From: Halomonas elongata
GTDB lineage: Bacteria; Pseudomonadota; Gammaproteobacteria; Pseudomonadales; Halomonadaceae
Direction: 5' to 3'
Assembly (NCBI RefSeq): GCF_029081005.1
Contig: NZ_JAJQTQ010000001.1
Location: 124,001-188,000 of the forward strand
Length of the DNA: 64,000 nucleotides
Under the pieces are notes generated by a model. That model was not told the origin of the DNA, did not search any database, and saw only the letters and a program-made list of their open reading frames with translations. Both the position numbers and the translations under genes were made by a program. Positions 20,899-29,417 of the stretch are shown piece by piece; the first letter of the stretch is position 1, and the number at the start of each line of letters is the position of its first letter.

Positions 20899-22236
20899 TC
20901 ATGCCTCCTGCGCCGACATTTCCTCGGCCTGTTCGGCCCGGCTGGCGACGAAGGTGCGATAGTCCTGAGCGACGCATTCGGCATAGCTGACCGCCAGGGT
21001 GGCGATCATGTCGGTGAAGTGATCCAGCCGCCCCTCGAGCCGTGCACAGACGCTGCGTGCGAAGCTGCCCGGATCATCCGGATACAGGGCCCGGGCACCG
21101 CGCAGGTGTTCCCGGGCGAGAATACGCCCCCAACGCTTGACCAGCTTGCGGTAGGACTTGCCGTCATCCAGCTTGTGGGTCGGAAAGTCGTCCTTGAAGG
21201 GCGAGCGCTCGCGCACCGAGAACACGGTGTCCCCGATGTGCAGCCAGCCCAGATACGGATCGGGATGTTCGGCGATGGCATGGAAGGCGGCGGCATGGCG
21301 TGCCCCTTCATGGGGAAAGGCACGACGCCAGGCCCGTTTCTCGGCGGCATTCATCAACCGCCAGCCCTCCGGCGGTGTCTGCTGCTTGATATCGAGAATC
21401 ACATCGTCGTGCTCGTGATCGCGCCCGCCCTCGATCAGCGCATAGTAACGTTCCAGGCCCAGCGAGCCGGTGCCGGCATCCAGGCGCCGCGCCAGATCCT
21501 TGACCCTGAAGTGATCCTCCTCGGCCTCGGCGCGCTCGCTGCGCAGCGTCTCGCGGTATTCCCCCTCGATGGCCTTGCGCAACTGGCTGGCCAGATGCGC
21601 CGGCAGGCGAGCGAGCTTGTCCGGGCGCTCGGCGAAGCGGCGTCCTTCATCGCTCATGCGGGTCCACTTGTCCAGCATCCTGGCACGGCTGCGCTTGGCG
21701 GCGACCTTCTCGAGAAAGGGCGCGACAGGTCCCTTGGCGGTCTCCAGGGTCACGCCGTCGGGGGCTTCCCCATTCAGATGGCCGGCCAGTTCGTCGTGAT
21801 AGCTCTCGGTCAGCGTCGCCAGGGCCTTGTCGATCGCCTTGCGTGACAGGCCGACGTTCTCGCGGGCATCGAGCACCAGGCTGATCGCCAGCCGCCACAG
21901 ATCGTATTGGTAATCGCCGATCATGGCATCGTCGAAGTCATCCATGCCGTACCGCACGGTATCGTCGCGATGCCCGTAAGCGCCGAAGTTGTAGGCGTGG
22001 GCGTCGCCCTGCAGCCAGGTCTGGGTCTCGGGCAAACCGCCATAGAGGGCGAAGCGCCAATCATGCCAGACATCGTCCCAGTAGAGGTGATTGGTGCCCC
22101 GGAAGAACCGATAGGGTGACTCGGCCAGCTTGGCGTACTTGGCCTCGCGATCCGCCTCGGACAGCCCGGCATTGGCGGCAGTGATCGCGTCCAGCACCTG
22201 GCGGGGGCGATTATGGCGTGTCAGGGGTTGTGGCAT
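20899..22236 (-). CDS. DUF2252 family protein
   Basis: This encodes a 445-residue protein matching the DUF2252 family, seen in YRFFRGTNHLYWDDV (42-56), TWLQGDAHAYNFGAYG (about 72-87) and YGMDDFDDAMIGDYQYDLWRLA. The HxxN and DFDD patterns resemble the catalytic and metal sites of aminoglycoside-phosphotransferase-like kinases, so a phosphotransferase fold has been suspected for the family; no activity is established. The ATG at 22236 has GGGAG upstream; the in-frame extension to 23238 is a shadow of the transporter. It follows the NSS transporter gene by 83 bp on the same strand. A role in tryptophan catabolism is not supported by anything beyond position. Confidence 0.85.
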   Translation of the reverse strand: MPQPLTRHNRPRQVLDAITAANAGLSEADREAKYAKLAESPYRFFRGTNHLYWDDVWHDWRFALYGGLPETQTWLQGDAHAYNFGAYGHRDDTVRYGMDDFDDAMIGDYQYDLWRLAISLVLDARENVGLSRKAIDKALATLTESYHDELAGHLNGEAPDGVTLETAKGPVAPFLEKVAAKRSRARMLDKWTRMSDEGRRFAERPDKLARLPAHLASQLRKAIEGEYRETLRSERAEAEEDHFRVKDLARRLDAGTGSLGLERYYALIEGGRDHEHDDVILDIKQQTPPEGWRLMNAAEKRAWRRAFPHEGARHAAAFHAIAEHPDPYLGWLHIGDTVFSVRERSPFKDDFPTHKLDDGKSYRKLVKRWGRILAREHLRGARALYPDDPGSFARSVCARLEGRLDHFTDMIATLAVSYAECVAQDYRTFVASRAEQAEEMSAQEA

Positions 22237-22319
22237 GTGGCATCTCCCGATGATCGACGGGGACCGCCGACGCGGCCCCGTATCAGTCAAGCAAGCCCAC
22301 TGCCCGCAAGCAAGCCCGG

Positions 22320-23684
22320 CTAGCCGGACAAGCCATTGAACAGTACCACCAGGGGCAATACCGGGCAGACGAAGCGGATGTACCAGGGCCAGAGCTTCCA
22401 GAACAGGGTGTCCTCGATCTCCGGCGCGCCCCGGCGCAGCTCCTGCAACTTGGCGTTGCGCGACAGCAGCCAGCCCACGTAGAGACACACCAGGGCGCCG
22501 ATCAGCGGCATGTTGTAGGTGATGGTGACCGTAATCGCCCAGCCGAACAGCGGATCGAAGTGCATCAGGATCAGCGTGGAGATCGCGAAGATCACGGCCC
22601 CCATCAGCAGGGTCGCCCAGCGCCGCGAGACTCGACCGGTCTCGACGAGGGTCGCCACCGGCACCTCCAGCACGGGAAACATGGAGGTCAGGGCGGCGAT
22701 CGCCAGCAGAGCGAAGAACAGCACCTCGAGACCGGCGCCCAGACCGCCCAGTTGGGCGAACATCGCCGGCATCACATCGAACAGCAGCGTCGAGGAACTC
22801 TGCAGTTGCCCGTTGGCGTCGAAGATGTCCACCCCCAGCTCGTCGGCCACGAACATCGAGGGCACGATCAGCAACCCGGCGATGAAGGCCACGCCCATGT
22901 CGATGAACATCACCTGGGCGCCGGTCCTGGGCAGGCTGGCCTCGCGGCTCAGGTAGGAGCCATAGATCACCATGGCGCCGACACCGATGGACAGCGAGAA
23001 GAAGGCCTGGCCCATGGCGTCCACCACCAGTTGGCCGGAGACCCGGGAGACATCCGGCACCAGGTAGGCGGCGAGCCCGGCGGTGGCTCCGGGCAGGGTC
23101 ATGACCACCAGGATCAACGCCAGCATCAGCACGATCAACAACGGCATCAACCGCTTGGACCAGCGCTCGATACCCTTGTTGACCCCGGCCAGCACCACGC
23201 CGACGGTTACCAGCATGGCCAGGCTGGCCAGCCACCAATCCTTCCAGAAGCCGGCCTCGTCAAGCCGCGTCGCCCAGGTCTCCAGCCCCAGCAGGTCGAG
23301 CAGGGGCACCAGGGTGTCGCCGATCAACCAGCCGGTGACGATGGCGTAGAAAGCCTGCCCCAGACAGGCGGTGAGGATGGCCAGGACGCCGATGGCGGCG
23401 CCCAGCCGACCGGCGGTCCCGGGCCCGCCGACACGCGACATGGCCTGGATGACCCCGCTCTGGGCGTAGCGCCCCAGGGTCAGTTCGGCCATCAACGCCG
23501 GATAAGCGAGGATGAAGGCCATCACCAGGTACAGCAGCAGAAAGGCACCGCCGCCGTTGTTGGCGGCCATGGACGGAAAGCTCCAGACGTTGCCCAGGCC
23601 CACGGCGGCGCCGGCTGCAGCCATCAGGAAGCCAAAGCGGGAGGAAAACTGCGCTCTTGTCTTGTTCATGACGAAAGAAGCCAT
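22320..23684 (-). CDS. Neurotransmitter:sodium symporter (NSS) family transporter, possible tryptophan/kynurenine uptake
   Basis: This encodes a 454-residue membrane protein with 11-12 hydrophobic segments. The NSS first-helix motif reads AAAGAAVGLGNVWSFPSMAANNGGGAF's core, residues about 22-48, which lines the Na+ and substrate sites, and SIGVGAMVIYGSYLS marks helix 6. The slightly short C-terminus is usual for bacterial members. It lies 53 bp downstream of the formamidase gene and is probably cotranscribed with kynU and kynB. NSS members include a characterised bacterial tryptophan transporter (TnaT), so import of tryptophan or kynurenine is a reasonable inference from context, not from residues. 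Confidence 0.85.
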   Translation of the reverse strand: MASFVMNKTRAQFSSRFGFLMAAAGAAVGLGNVWSFPSMAANNGGGAFLLLYLVMAFILAYPALMAELTLGRYAQSGVIQAMSRVGGPGTAGRLGAAIGVLAILTACLGQAFYAIVTGWLIGDTLVPLLDLLGLETWATRLDEAGFWKDWWLASLAMLVTVGVVLAGVNKGIERWSKRLMPLLIVLMLALILVVMTLPGATAGLAAYLVPDVSRVSGQLVVDAMGQAFFSLSIGVGAMVIYGSYLSREASLPRTGAQVMFIDMGVAFIAGLLIVPSMFVADELGVDIFDANGQLQSSSTLLFDVMPAMFAQLGGLGAGLEVLFFALLAIAALTSMFPVLEVPVATLVETGRVSRRWATLLMGAVIFAISTLILMHFDPLFGWAITVTITYNMPLIGALVCLYVGWLLSRNAKLQELRRGAPEIEDTLFWKLWPWYIRFVCPVLPLVVLFNGLSG

Positions 23685-23737
23685 GGGAAGTCGCTGCGCG
23701 ACTCCGCTGTCGTTGTTGTGGTGGTCGACTCGGCGGC

Positions 23738-24499
23738 CTAAAGGTGGTCGAGAATGTTGAAATGATCACAGCCCGGCAGGTCGACGAATGATGCCTCACG
23801 ACCGGCGGCACGCAGCGCGGCCACGAAGTCGCGACCCTGGGATCGGAAGGCCGGCGGGTCATGCTCGGCGATCATCACCCGACTCGGCGGCAATCCGGCC
23901 AGCTCGCCGAACAGCGGGCTCAACGCCCGAGCCCGCGCTCGGTCCAGCCCCAGCGGTGCATTGACGTAGGTGTCGACCAGCGGGGTCAGGTCATAGACGC
24001 CGCTGACCAGCAGCAACTCGTCGAGGCGCATGCCGCTCTCGGCAGCCACCCGACAGGCCAGCTGCGCGCCGGCACTGTGGCCACCGAGGGTCACGGAACC
24101 GGCGCCGCCGTACTCGTCGAGCGCCGCGAGCGCCACTGCCAGCCCCCGTGCGCTCTGTTCGCTCATGGTCTCGATCGAGGCCTCCGGCGCCAGCCCGTAG
24201 CCCAGGGAAGCGAAGGCCATGCCCCGGGCCAGGTAACGCTCGGCCAGGAAGTCGGTAGCGGTGTGGTCCAGCGCCTGCCAGTAGCCGCCGTGGATGAACG
24301 CCATCAGCGGCCAGGGGCCCGCGCCCTCGGGAACGAACAGGTTCAGCCGAGCCGCCGGATCCTTACCATCATCCAGCCGGCGGGGCCGGTGACGTATCAC
24401 CAGCTCGGCCCCTTCAACGGCTTGCCGGGCCAGAGTGGCCTCGTAGTCCCGAGCGAACAGGCTCGGGGAATAGTCACGATCCAGGCCCTGCTGGGTCAT
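23738..24499 (-). CDS. Kynurenine formamidase, alpha/beta-hydrolase (AFMID) type
   Basis: This encodes a 253-residue alpha/beta hydrolase. The oxyanion-hole motif HGGYWQ is at 70-75, the nucleophile is Ser142 in LGGHSAGAQ, an acid lies in AEHDPPAFRSQGRDF, and the catalytic histidine is in GCDHFNILDHL at the C-terminus. HGGxW is characteristic of animal-type arylformamidases and differs from the cyclase-fold KynB common in bacteria. The gene starts 16 bp after kynU, so it most likely converts N-formylkynurenine to kynurenine plus formate. It is a paralogue of the hydrolase half of the fusion gene at 26379-27548. Confidence 0.82.
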   Translation of the reverse strand: MTQQGLDRDYSPSLFARDYEATLARQAVEGAELVIRHRPRRLDDGKDPAARLNLFVPEGAGPWPLMAFIHGGYWQALDHTATDFLAERYLARGMAFASLGYGLAPEASIETMSEQSARGLAVALAALDEYGGAGSVTLGGHSAGAQLACRVAAESGMRLDELLLVSGVYDLTPLVDTYVNAPLGLDRARARALSPLFGELAGLPPSRVMIAEHDPPAFRSQGRDFVAALRAAGREASFVDLPGCDHFNILDHL

Positions 24500-24514
24500 G
24501 GCACACGCTCCTGA

Positions 24515-25744
24515 TCAGGTCACCGCGGAACGGACATGAAACTGCGGATCCCGGTACTCGCCGCTCTCCAGCACCTCGCGGAAGTGACGGGCCGCCTGCC
24601 AGACGTCCTCGAAGCTCAGGTAGAGCGGCGTGAAACCGAAGCGCATCAGTCCGGGCTCGCGGTAGTCGCCGATCACGCCCCGGGCGATCAGCGCCTGGAC
24701 GATGGCGAAACCATTCTCGATATCCACCAGCGACACCTGACTGCCCCGCTCCCCGGTTACCGGGGTGATATCGGCGATGCCGTAGGGCTCGAGCAAGTCG
24801 GCCAGACAGTCGCGGAACAGCCCGCTCATCGCCAGGCTCTTGTCGCGCAGCGCCTGCATATCGACCTCGGCCCACATTTCCAGCGAAGCTTCCAGGGCGC
24901 TGTAGATCAGCGCCGAGTGAGTACCAGTACGAAAGCGGGTGATATCGCCGGCCGGTGCATAGTCCGCCTCGAAAGCGAAGGGCGCAGCATGCCCGTGCCA
25001 GCCGGAAAGCGGCTGCCAGCCACCGCCCTGGTGGTCGCGATGGACGTACAGGAAGGCCGGCGCCCCGGGCCCGCCGTTGAGGTACTTGTAGGTGCAGCCC
25101 ACGGCATAGCGGGCACCGCAACCGTTCAGGTCCACCGGTAGCGCGCCGGCCGAGTGGGCCAGGTCCCAGACGATCTCCGCGCCATGCTCATGCGCCTGGC
25201 GGGTAATGGCCGCCATGTCGCGCAGCCGACCGGTGCGGTAATTGACCTGACTCAGCACCACCACGGCCACGCCGTCCAGGTAGTCGGCCAGCTCGGCACC
25301 CTCGGGCAGGAAGCGGTGCTCGAAGTCGCCGAAGCGGCAGAATCCCTGGGCGATGTAGCCGTCGGTCGGAAAGTTGCCGTCCTCGCTCAGCACCACACGG
25401 CGCCCGTCCGTCCGCTGGCCAGTGATGTAGCCCAGCAACTTGAAGATATTGAGCGTGATGTTGTCGGTGACCACCACCTCGCCCTCGCTCGCGCCCAGCA
25501 CCGGGGCGAGCAGATTGCCGAGCCGCTCGGGGGCATCGAACCAGCCCTGATTCCAGCCCTTGATCAGCTCGTCGCGCCACTGGTCCATGGTCTCGGCGAC
25601 CGCCTTCCGGGCGGCGGTCGGCTGGGCGCCCAGAGAGTTGCCGTCGAGGTAGAGCACGCCCTCCGGCAGGGTGAAGTGTGACTTGAAGCCGGCCAGGGGG
25701 TCCTGGCGGTCGAGTTCACGGGCATGGTCCAGGCTCACGCTCAT
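24515..25744 (-). CDS. kynU: Kynureninase
   Basis: This encodes a 409-residue fold-type I PLP enzyme that cleaves kynurenine to anthranilate and alanine. Diagnostic segments are LYLDGNSLGAQP (31-42), WDLAHSAGALPVDLN (193-207) and GCTYKYLNGGPGAPAF (216-231), with Lys220 as the PLP Schiff base. Length matches the family (about 400-420). It is the first gene of a minus-strand operon with the formamidase and NSS transporter and is divergent from an Lrp-type regulator. The anthranilate formed can be used by antABC about 10 kb away. Confidence 0.96.
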   Translation of the reverse strand: MSVSLDHARELDRQDPLAGFKSHFTLPEGVLYLDGNSLGAQPTAARKAVAETMDQWRDELIKGWNQGWFDAPERLGNLLAPVLGASEGEVVVTDNITLNIFKLLGYITGQRTDGRRVVLSEDGNFPTDGYIAQGFCRFGDFEHRFLPEGAELADYLDGVAVVVLSQVNYRTGRLRDMAAITRQAHEHGAEIVWDLAHSAGALPVDLNGCGARYAVGCTYKYLNGGPGAPAFLYVHRDHQGGGWQPLSGWHGHAAPFAFEADYAPAGDITRFRTGTHSALIYSALEASLEMWAEVDMQALRDKSLAMSGLFRDCLADLLEPYGIADITPVTGERGSQVSLVDIENGFAIVQALIARGVIGDYREPGLMRFGFTPLYLSFEDVWQAARHFREVLESGEYRDPQFHVRSAVT

Positions 25745-25811
25745 GTCGAGTCTCCGGGTAGAAAAAGGGAATCACTGCTGGGCATTCTAGGAGCAGTTGG
25801 ATGATGGGGGG

Positions 25812-25859
25812 TTGCGTTTTGCCACGGCCTGGACCACCGTCCATGCAAAATTATTGCAA
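25812..25859. promoter_or_regulatory. Candidate Lrp-type operator between kynU and its regulator
   Basis: In the 136-bp divergent interval, TTGCGTTTTGC (25812-25822) faces GCAAAATTATTGCAA (25845-25859), giving inverted TTGC/GCAA and TTTTGC/GCAAAA half-sites in an otherwise GC-rich region. Spaced, imperfect inverted half-sites suit an octameric Lrp/AsnC regulator. This is pattern recognition only. Confidence 0.4.
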
Positions 25860-25880
25860 AAAACCACCCAATCAAGAGAA

Positions 25881-26351
25881 ATGACATCACTCGATCGTTT
25901 TGACCTGAAACTTCTGTATATCCTGCAGCGCGATGCCCGCCTGACGCTGGGACAACTCTCCGAGCGGGTGAACCTCTCCACCAGTCAGTGTTCGCGACGC
26001 ATTGCACGACTGGAGCGCGAGGGCGTGATCCAGGGGTATTCGCTTCGCGTCTCCCCCGATGCACTGGGCCTGCAGGTCACCGCCTTCATCTTCCTCTCCA
26101 TGGACAAGCGCCGCATGGCCGATCCACAGAGCGCCGTGGCCGGACTGCTGGAAAGGGACGAGGTCATCGAATGCCATACCGTCACCGGCAATCACGACTT
26201 CATCATCAAGGTGGTGGTAGGAAGCCTCGGCGCTCTGTCGAACTTCCTCGCCGAGGTCGTCAGCCCCCTGGAAGGCATCCACGACATCGCCACCCAGGTG
26301 GCCATGGATACCCTCAAGACCAACGGGCCGTTGAACACCCGAGGGAAATAA
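25881..26351 (+). CDS. kynR: Lrp/AsnC-family regulator of the kyn operon (KynR-like)
   Basis: This encodes a 156-residue protein with an N-terminal helix-turn-helix (residues 1-60, LDRFDLKLLYILQRDARLT and LSTSQCSRRIARLE) and a C-terminal RAM ligand-binding domain (about 70-145, VIECHTVTGNHDFIIKVVV). The ATG at 25881 is the natural family start; the frame extends upstream without support. It is divergent from kynU, the arrangement of the kynurenine-responsive regulator KynR in Pseudomonas. Function as KynR is inferred from family plus position. Confidence 0.85.
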   Translation: MTSLDRFDLKLLYILQRDARLTLGQLSERVNLSTSQCSRRIARLEREGVIQGYSLRVSPDALGLQVTAFIFLSMDKRRMADPQSAVAGLLERDEVIECHTVTGNHDFIIKVVVGSLGALSNFLAEVVSPLEGIHDIATQVAMDTLKTNGPLNTRGK

Positions 26352-26378
26352 CTCTCAAGACGGTCGGACGACAATCGT

Positions 26379-27548
26379 TCATATCATGTCAAAAGATGCT
26401 CTCTGCAGCTCGCCGTTGGCCAGGGTCTCCATCACCGAGAAATGATGGGTGCCGGGAACGCTCGAGACCTCGATACCCTCGAGACGGGCTCCCCAGCGGC
26501 GGGCCAGTTCCCGGGACTGCCAGTGGAACGCCGCGCTCTCACGCTCCCCCACGGCCAGGTGCAGGCTCAGGCCGGGATTGGGGGTGGCGAACATCGGACT
26601 CAGTGCCCGGGCCGTCTCGGCGTCCGGCAGGCCGAGCAGAGGACCGAAGCTCATGTGGCGCATCGGCTCGAGCTCGAACAGCCCGCTGACCAACAGCGCG
26701 GAGTGAAGGGGCGCGGCGGGCATGGCTGGGTCCAGGGACGACCAATCGGTGCTGGCCAGGCAGGCTCCCAGGTGCCCCCCGGCGCTGTGGCCGCAGACCT
26801 GGATCCGTGACCGATCGAAGCCATACCGCTCGGCACCGTGCCAGAGGTGGCGCAGCGCCAGGCGCACGTCCTCGACCTGATCGGCGATCGTCGCCTCGGG
26901 GCACAGCCGATAGTTGAGCAGCGCCACCGCCCAGCCGGCGTCGAGGTGACCCTCGATCAGCGACGCGTGTTCGGCCTTGTCCATGGCCTGCCAATAGCCG
27001 CCGTGGAGGAACACCAGCAGCGGCGCGTTCGGCCGCGGCGCGGGAAAGAAGTCGAAGCGCTGCAGCGGCGCCTCGCCATAAGGCAGGTCGCGGTACACCT
27101 CCCGCGAAGCCAGGACACGCTCTCCCGCGTCCCGCCAGCGCTCGAAGATCGCCAGATGCTCGGGCACGGCCGCCCGGGCGCTGTAGGTCGCATCGAGCTC
27201 GGCCGGGGTCAGGCCCTGCCAGACCGGCGTCGCCTCGGCGGCGGAAGGCGACGCCGCCGCCAGGGTGATCGCCAGGCCGATCGTCGGCGCCTGCCCAGCC
27301 TGAACCTCGACGCTCGCCGGCCGGAAACCACCGAAGACCTCGCGCCACCGACGCTCGCAGACCGGATCACGGGGATCCAGCCGGCCCCCCGGCGAGATCA
27401 CGGTCAACCGTGCCATGCTGGCCGGCGAGCATTGTGAGGCCTTGAGGCGTCCGAGCAGCACCACCGCCGCATCGCGATAGGCGGCCGCCATGGCCGCCGA
27501 CGAGTCGTCGTCCAGGGCCGATTCGGCCCGCAGGGTCATCATCGTCAT
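26379..27548 (-). CDS. Fusion of a truncated RidA-like domain and an AFMID-type alpha/beta hydrolase
   Basis: This encodes a 389-residue protein of two parts. Residues about 15-100 read as the C-terminal two-thirds of a Rid-superfamily domain (ASMARLTVISP, RRWREVFGGFRPASVEVQAG, LAITLAAAS) without the first strands and without the RidA catalytic arginine. Residues about 115-389 are a kynurenine-formamidase-like hydrolase with HGGYWQ at 182-187, Ser255 in CGHSAGGHL and a C-terminal PGTHHFSV histidine. The start (ATG 27548 or GTG 27557) abuts the dctM stop, so it is coupled to the TRAP genes. In an anthranilate/catechol cluster, hydrolysis of an N-acyl or N-formyl aromatic amine is plausible. 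The reaction is unknown. Confidence 0.78.
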   Translation of the reverse strand: MTMMTLRAESALDDDSSAAMAAAYRDAAVVLLGRLKASQCSPASMARLTVISPGGRLDPRDPVCERRWREVFGGFRPASVEVQAGQAPTIGLAITLAAASPSAAEATPVWQGLTPAELDATYSARAAVPEHLAIFERWRDAGERVLASREVYRDLPYGEAPLQRFDFFPAPRPNAPLLVFLHGGYWQAMDKAEHASLIEGHLDAGWAVALLNYRLCPEATIADQVEDVRLALRHLWHGAERYGFDRSRIQVCGHSAGGHLGACLASTDWSSLDPAMPAAPLHSALLVSGLFELEPMRHMSFGPLLGLPDAETARALSPMFATPNPGLSLHLAVGERESAAFHWQSRELARRWGARLEGIEVSSVPGTHHFSVMETLANGELQRASFDMI

Positions 27549-27553
27549 GGTCG

Positions 27554-28816
27554 TCACCCGATCAACGCCAGGGTCAGCCAAGGCTGCCAGGCCAGCAGCA
27601 CCAGCGCCAACAGGCTCATCAACAGGAAGGGCCACAACGCACGGAAGATCCGCATCGGCGGCACCCCGGTCATCGACGAGCCGATGTACAGCCCCGCCCC
27701 CACCGGCGGCGTCAGCAGGCCCAGCACCAGGGTCAGGCACACCACTACCCCGAACTGGTAGGCACTGACGTCGAACTGCTGCTGGGCGATGGGCAGCAGA
27801 ATCGGCACCACCAGGATCAGCGCGGCGATGCCGTCGACGATCATCCCCACCAGCAGCAGGATGCCCACCACCAGCAGCAGGAAGGCGAAGGGATCGTCGG
27901 TCATCCCGGCGATCCAGGCGGCGGCCATCTGCGGCAGCTCCTCGTAGACGATCACCCAGCCGAACACCCCGGCGGCGGCGATCAGCATGATCACCAGGCC
28001 GGCATTGAAGGCGGTCCGCTTGAGGATCTCCGGCAGCCTGGCGAAGGTCAGGTCGCGATAGACGTAACGCCCGATCAGCAGCGCCGCCAGGGAGGCCAGC
28101 GCCGCCGACTCGGTGGGCGTGGCCAGCCCGGCGAGGATGCCGCCGATGATGATCAACGGGATGCTCATCGCCGGCAGGCCCATCAGCAGGAAGCGACGGG
28201 CCTGCTCGCGGCTCGGCCACCGGCCACGCGGATACTGCTGCACCAGGCCCACCGCGGCGATGGCCAGGAAGAACAGCCCGCCCATCAACAGCCCCGGGAT
28301 GATGCCGGCGATGAACATGTCGGCGATCGGCACCTGGGCCATCACCCCGTAGAGCACGAACAGCATCGACGGCGGGATGATCGGCGACAGCAGCCCGCCG
28401 GCGGCGGTGATCGCCGCGGCGAAGGGCTTGTCGTAGCCCTCCTCCTCCATGGCCGGGACCATGGCCCGGGACATGATGGCGATCTGCGAGGCCGCCGAGC
28501 CGACGATGGCTGCCATCATCATGTTGGCCACCAGGTTGATATACACCAGGCCGCCGCGGAAGCCACCGACCAGGATCCGTGCCAGGTCGATCAGCCGGCG
28601 AGTCAGCCCGCCCTCGTTCATCAGCTCGCCGGCAAGCATGAACAGGGGAATTGCCAGCAGGCCATAGTTCTCGATGGCCCCATACAGCTGCTGGGGATAG
28701 GAGGCGAACAGCAGGGTGTTGCCCGAGTCGGCGATGTACCAGGCGGCGGTGAGCGCCAGCACCAGGGCGATAGGCACCGCGCCCAGCAGCAGCGCGGCGA
28801 AGACGACGAGCGTCAT
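27554..28816 (-). CDS. TRAP transporter large membrane subunit (DctM)
   Basis: This encodes a 420-residue DctM-family permease with about 12 transmembrane segments. Typical blocks are IPLFMLAGELMNEGG, VGSAASQIAIMSRAMVPAMEEEGYDK and LLSPIIPPSMLFVLYGVM, plus GLLTPPVGAGLYI near the end. The ATG at 28816 has AGGAGGT upstream and overlaps the small-subunit stop by 4 bp. It powers Na+-coupled uptake with the small subunit and the periplasmic binding protein encoded next to it. The set lies downstream of catA on the same strand, so an aromatic acid or other anthranilate-pathway substrate is likely but unproven. Confidence 0.92.
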   Translation of the reverse strand: MTLVVFAALLLGAVPIALVLALTAAWYIADSGNTLLFASYPQQLYGAIENYGLLAIPLFMLAGELMNEGGLTRRLIDLARILVGGFRGGLVYINLVANMMMAAIVGSAASQIAIMSRAMVPAMEEEGYDKPFAAAITAAGGLLSPIIPPSMLFVLYGVMAQVPIADMFIAGIIPGLLMGGLFFLAIAAVGLVQQYPRGRWPSREQARRFLLMGLPAMSIPLIIIGGILAGLATPTESAALASLAALLIGRYVYRDLTFARLPEILKRTAFNAGLVIMLIAAAGVFGWVIVYEELPQMAAAWIAGMTDDPFAFLLLVVGILLLVGMIVDGIAALILVVPILLPIAQQQFDVSAYQFGVVVCLTLVLGLLTPPVGAGLYIGSSMTGVPPMRIFRALWPFLLMSLLALVLLAWQPWLTLALIG

Positions 28817-29361
28817 GCGTACCTCCTCGGCGCAGCGGCCAGGCTCCTGAGACCCTCGCCGAGATTGACCACGGCATGCAGGGCGAGCGAGACGGCGAAG
28901 ATGGGCAGGCACAGCCAGACCCAGAACTTGGGAATGCCCAGCGTGCGCGAAGTCTCGGAATACATGAAGTTGAAGGTCTCCCCCTGGAAGGCCTGGATAT
29001 CGAACCCCGCAGCCCAGAGGGTCGCCGGGTCGTACCAGCGCCAGCACAACACGGCCAGGAAGAGCGCGAAGAACAGCACCAGCGCATCCACGGCCAGTGC
29101 CAACAGTCTCCGCAGGCCCGCCGGCAGGGCGTCGAGCAGCAGGGTCACGGCGACGCCCTCGCGGCGCTTGAGCGTCGCCGAGGTGGTGAAGAAAGTCATC
29201 CAGATCATGGCGTGAATAGCCAGTTCGTCGGTCCAGTAGAGGGCATGGCCGAGGGCACGGGTGGCGATGTTGAGCAGGATCAGCAGGGTGACCAGCGCCG
29301 CCAGTCCCGCCGCGATGGCCCCCTCACAGCGGGCGATGCCGGACGAGAGTCGTTTGAACAT
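28813..29361 (-). CDS. TRAP transporter small membrane subunit (DctQ)
   Basis: This encodes a 182-residue four-helix membrane protein of the DctQ family: a first helix around AAGLAALVTLLILLNIATRA, then YWTDELAIHAMIWMTFFTTSATLKRREGVAV, the conserved DctQ loop. The start MFKRLSSG at 29361 is preceded by GGAG. It overlaps dctM by 4 bp and follows the binding-protein gene by 56 bp. It forms the membrane complex with the large subunit. The order of genes (P, Q, M) is the usual one. Confidence 0.9.
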   Translation of the reverse strand: MFKRLSSGIARCEGAIAAGLAALVTLLILLNIATRALGHALYWTDELAIHAMIWMTFFTTSATLKRREGVAVTLLLDALPAGLRRLLALAVDALVLFFALFLAVLCWRWYDPATLWAAGFDIQAFQGETFNFMYSETSRTLGIPKFWVWLCLPIFAVSLALHAVVNLGEGLRSLAAAPRRYA

Positions 29362-29417
29362 GACGGTCTCCGGACGCCCCGGCGCCGGGCCGGGGCGATG
29401 GCAGGTGGACGGGCGGG

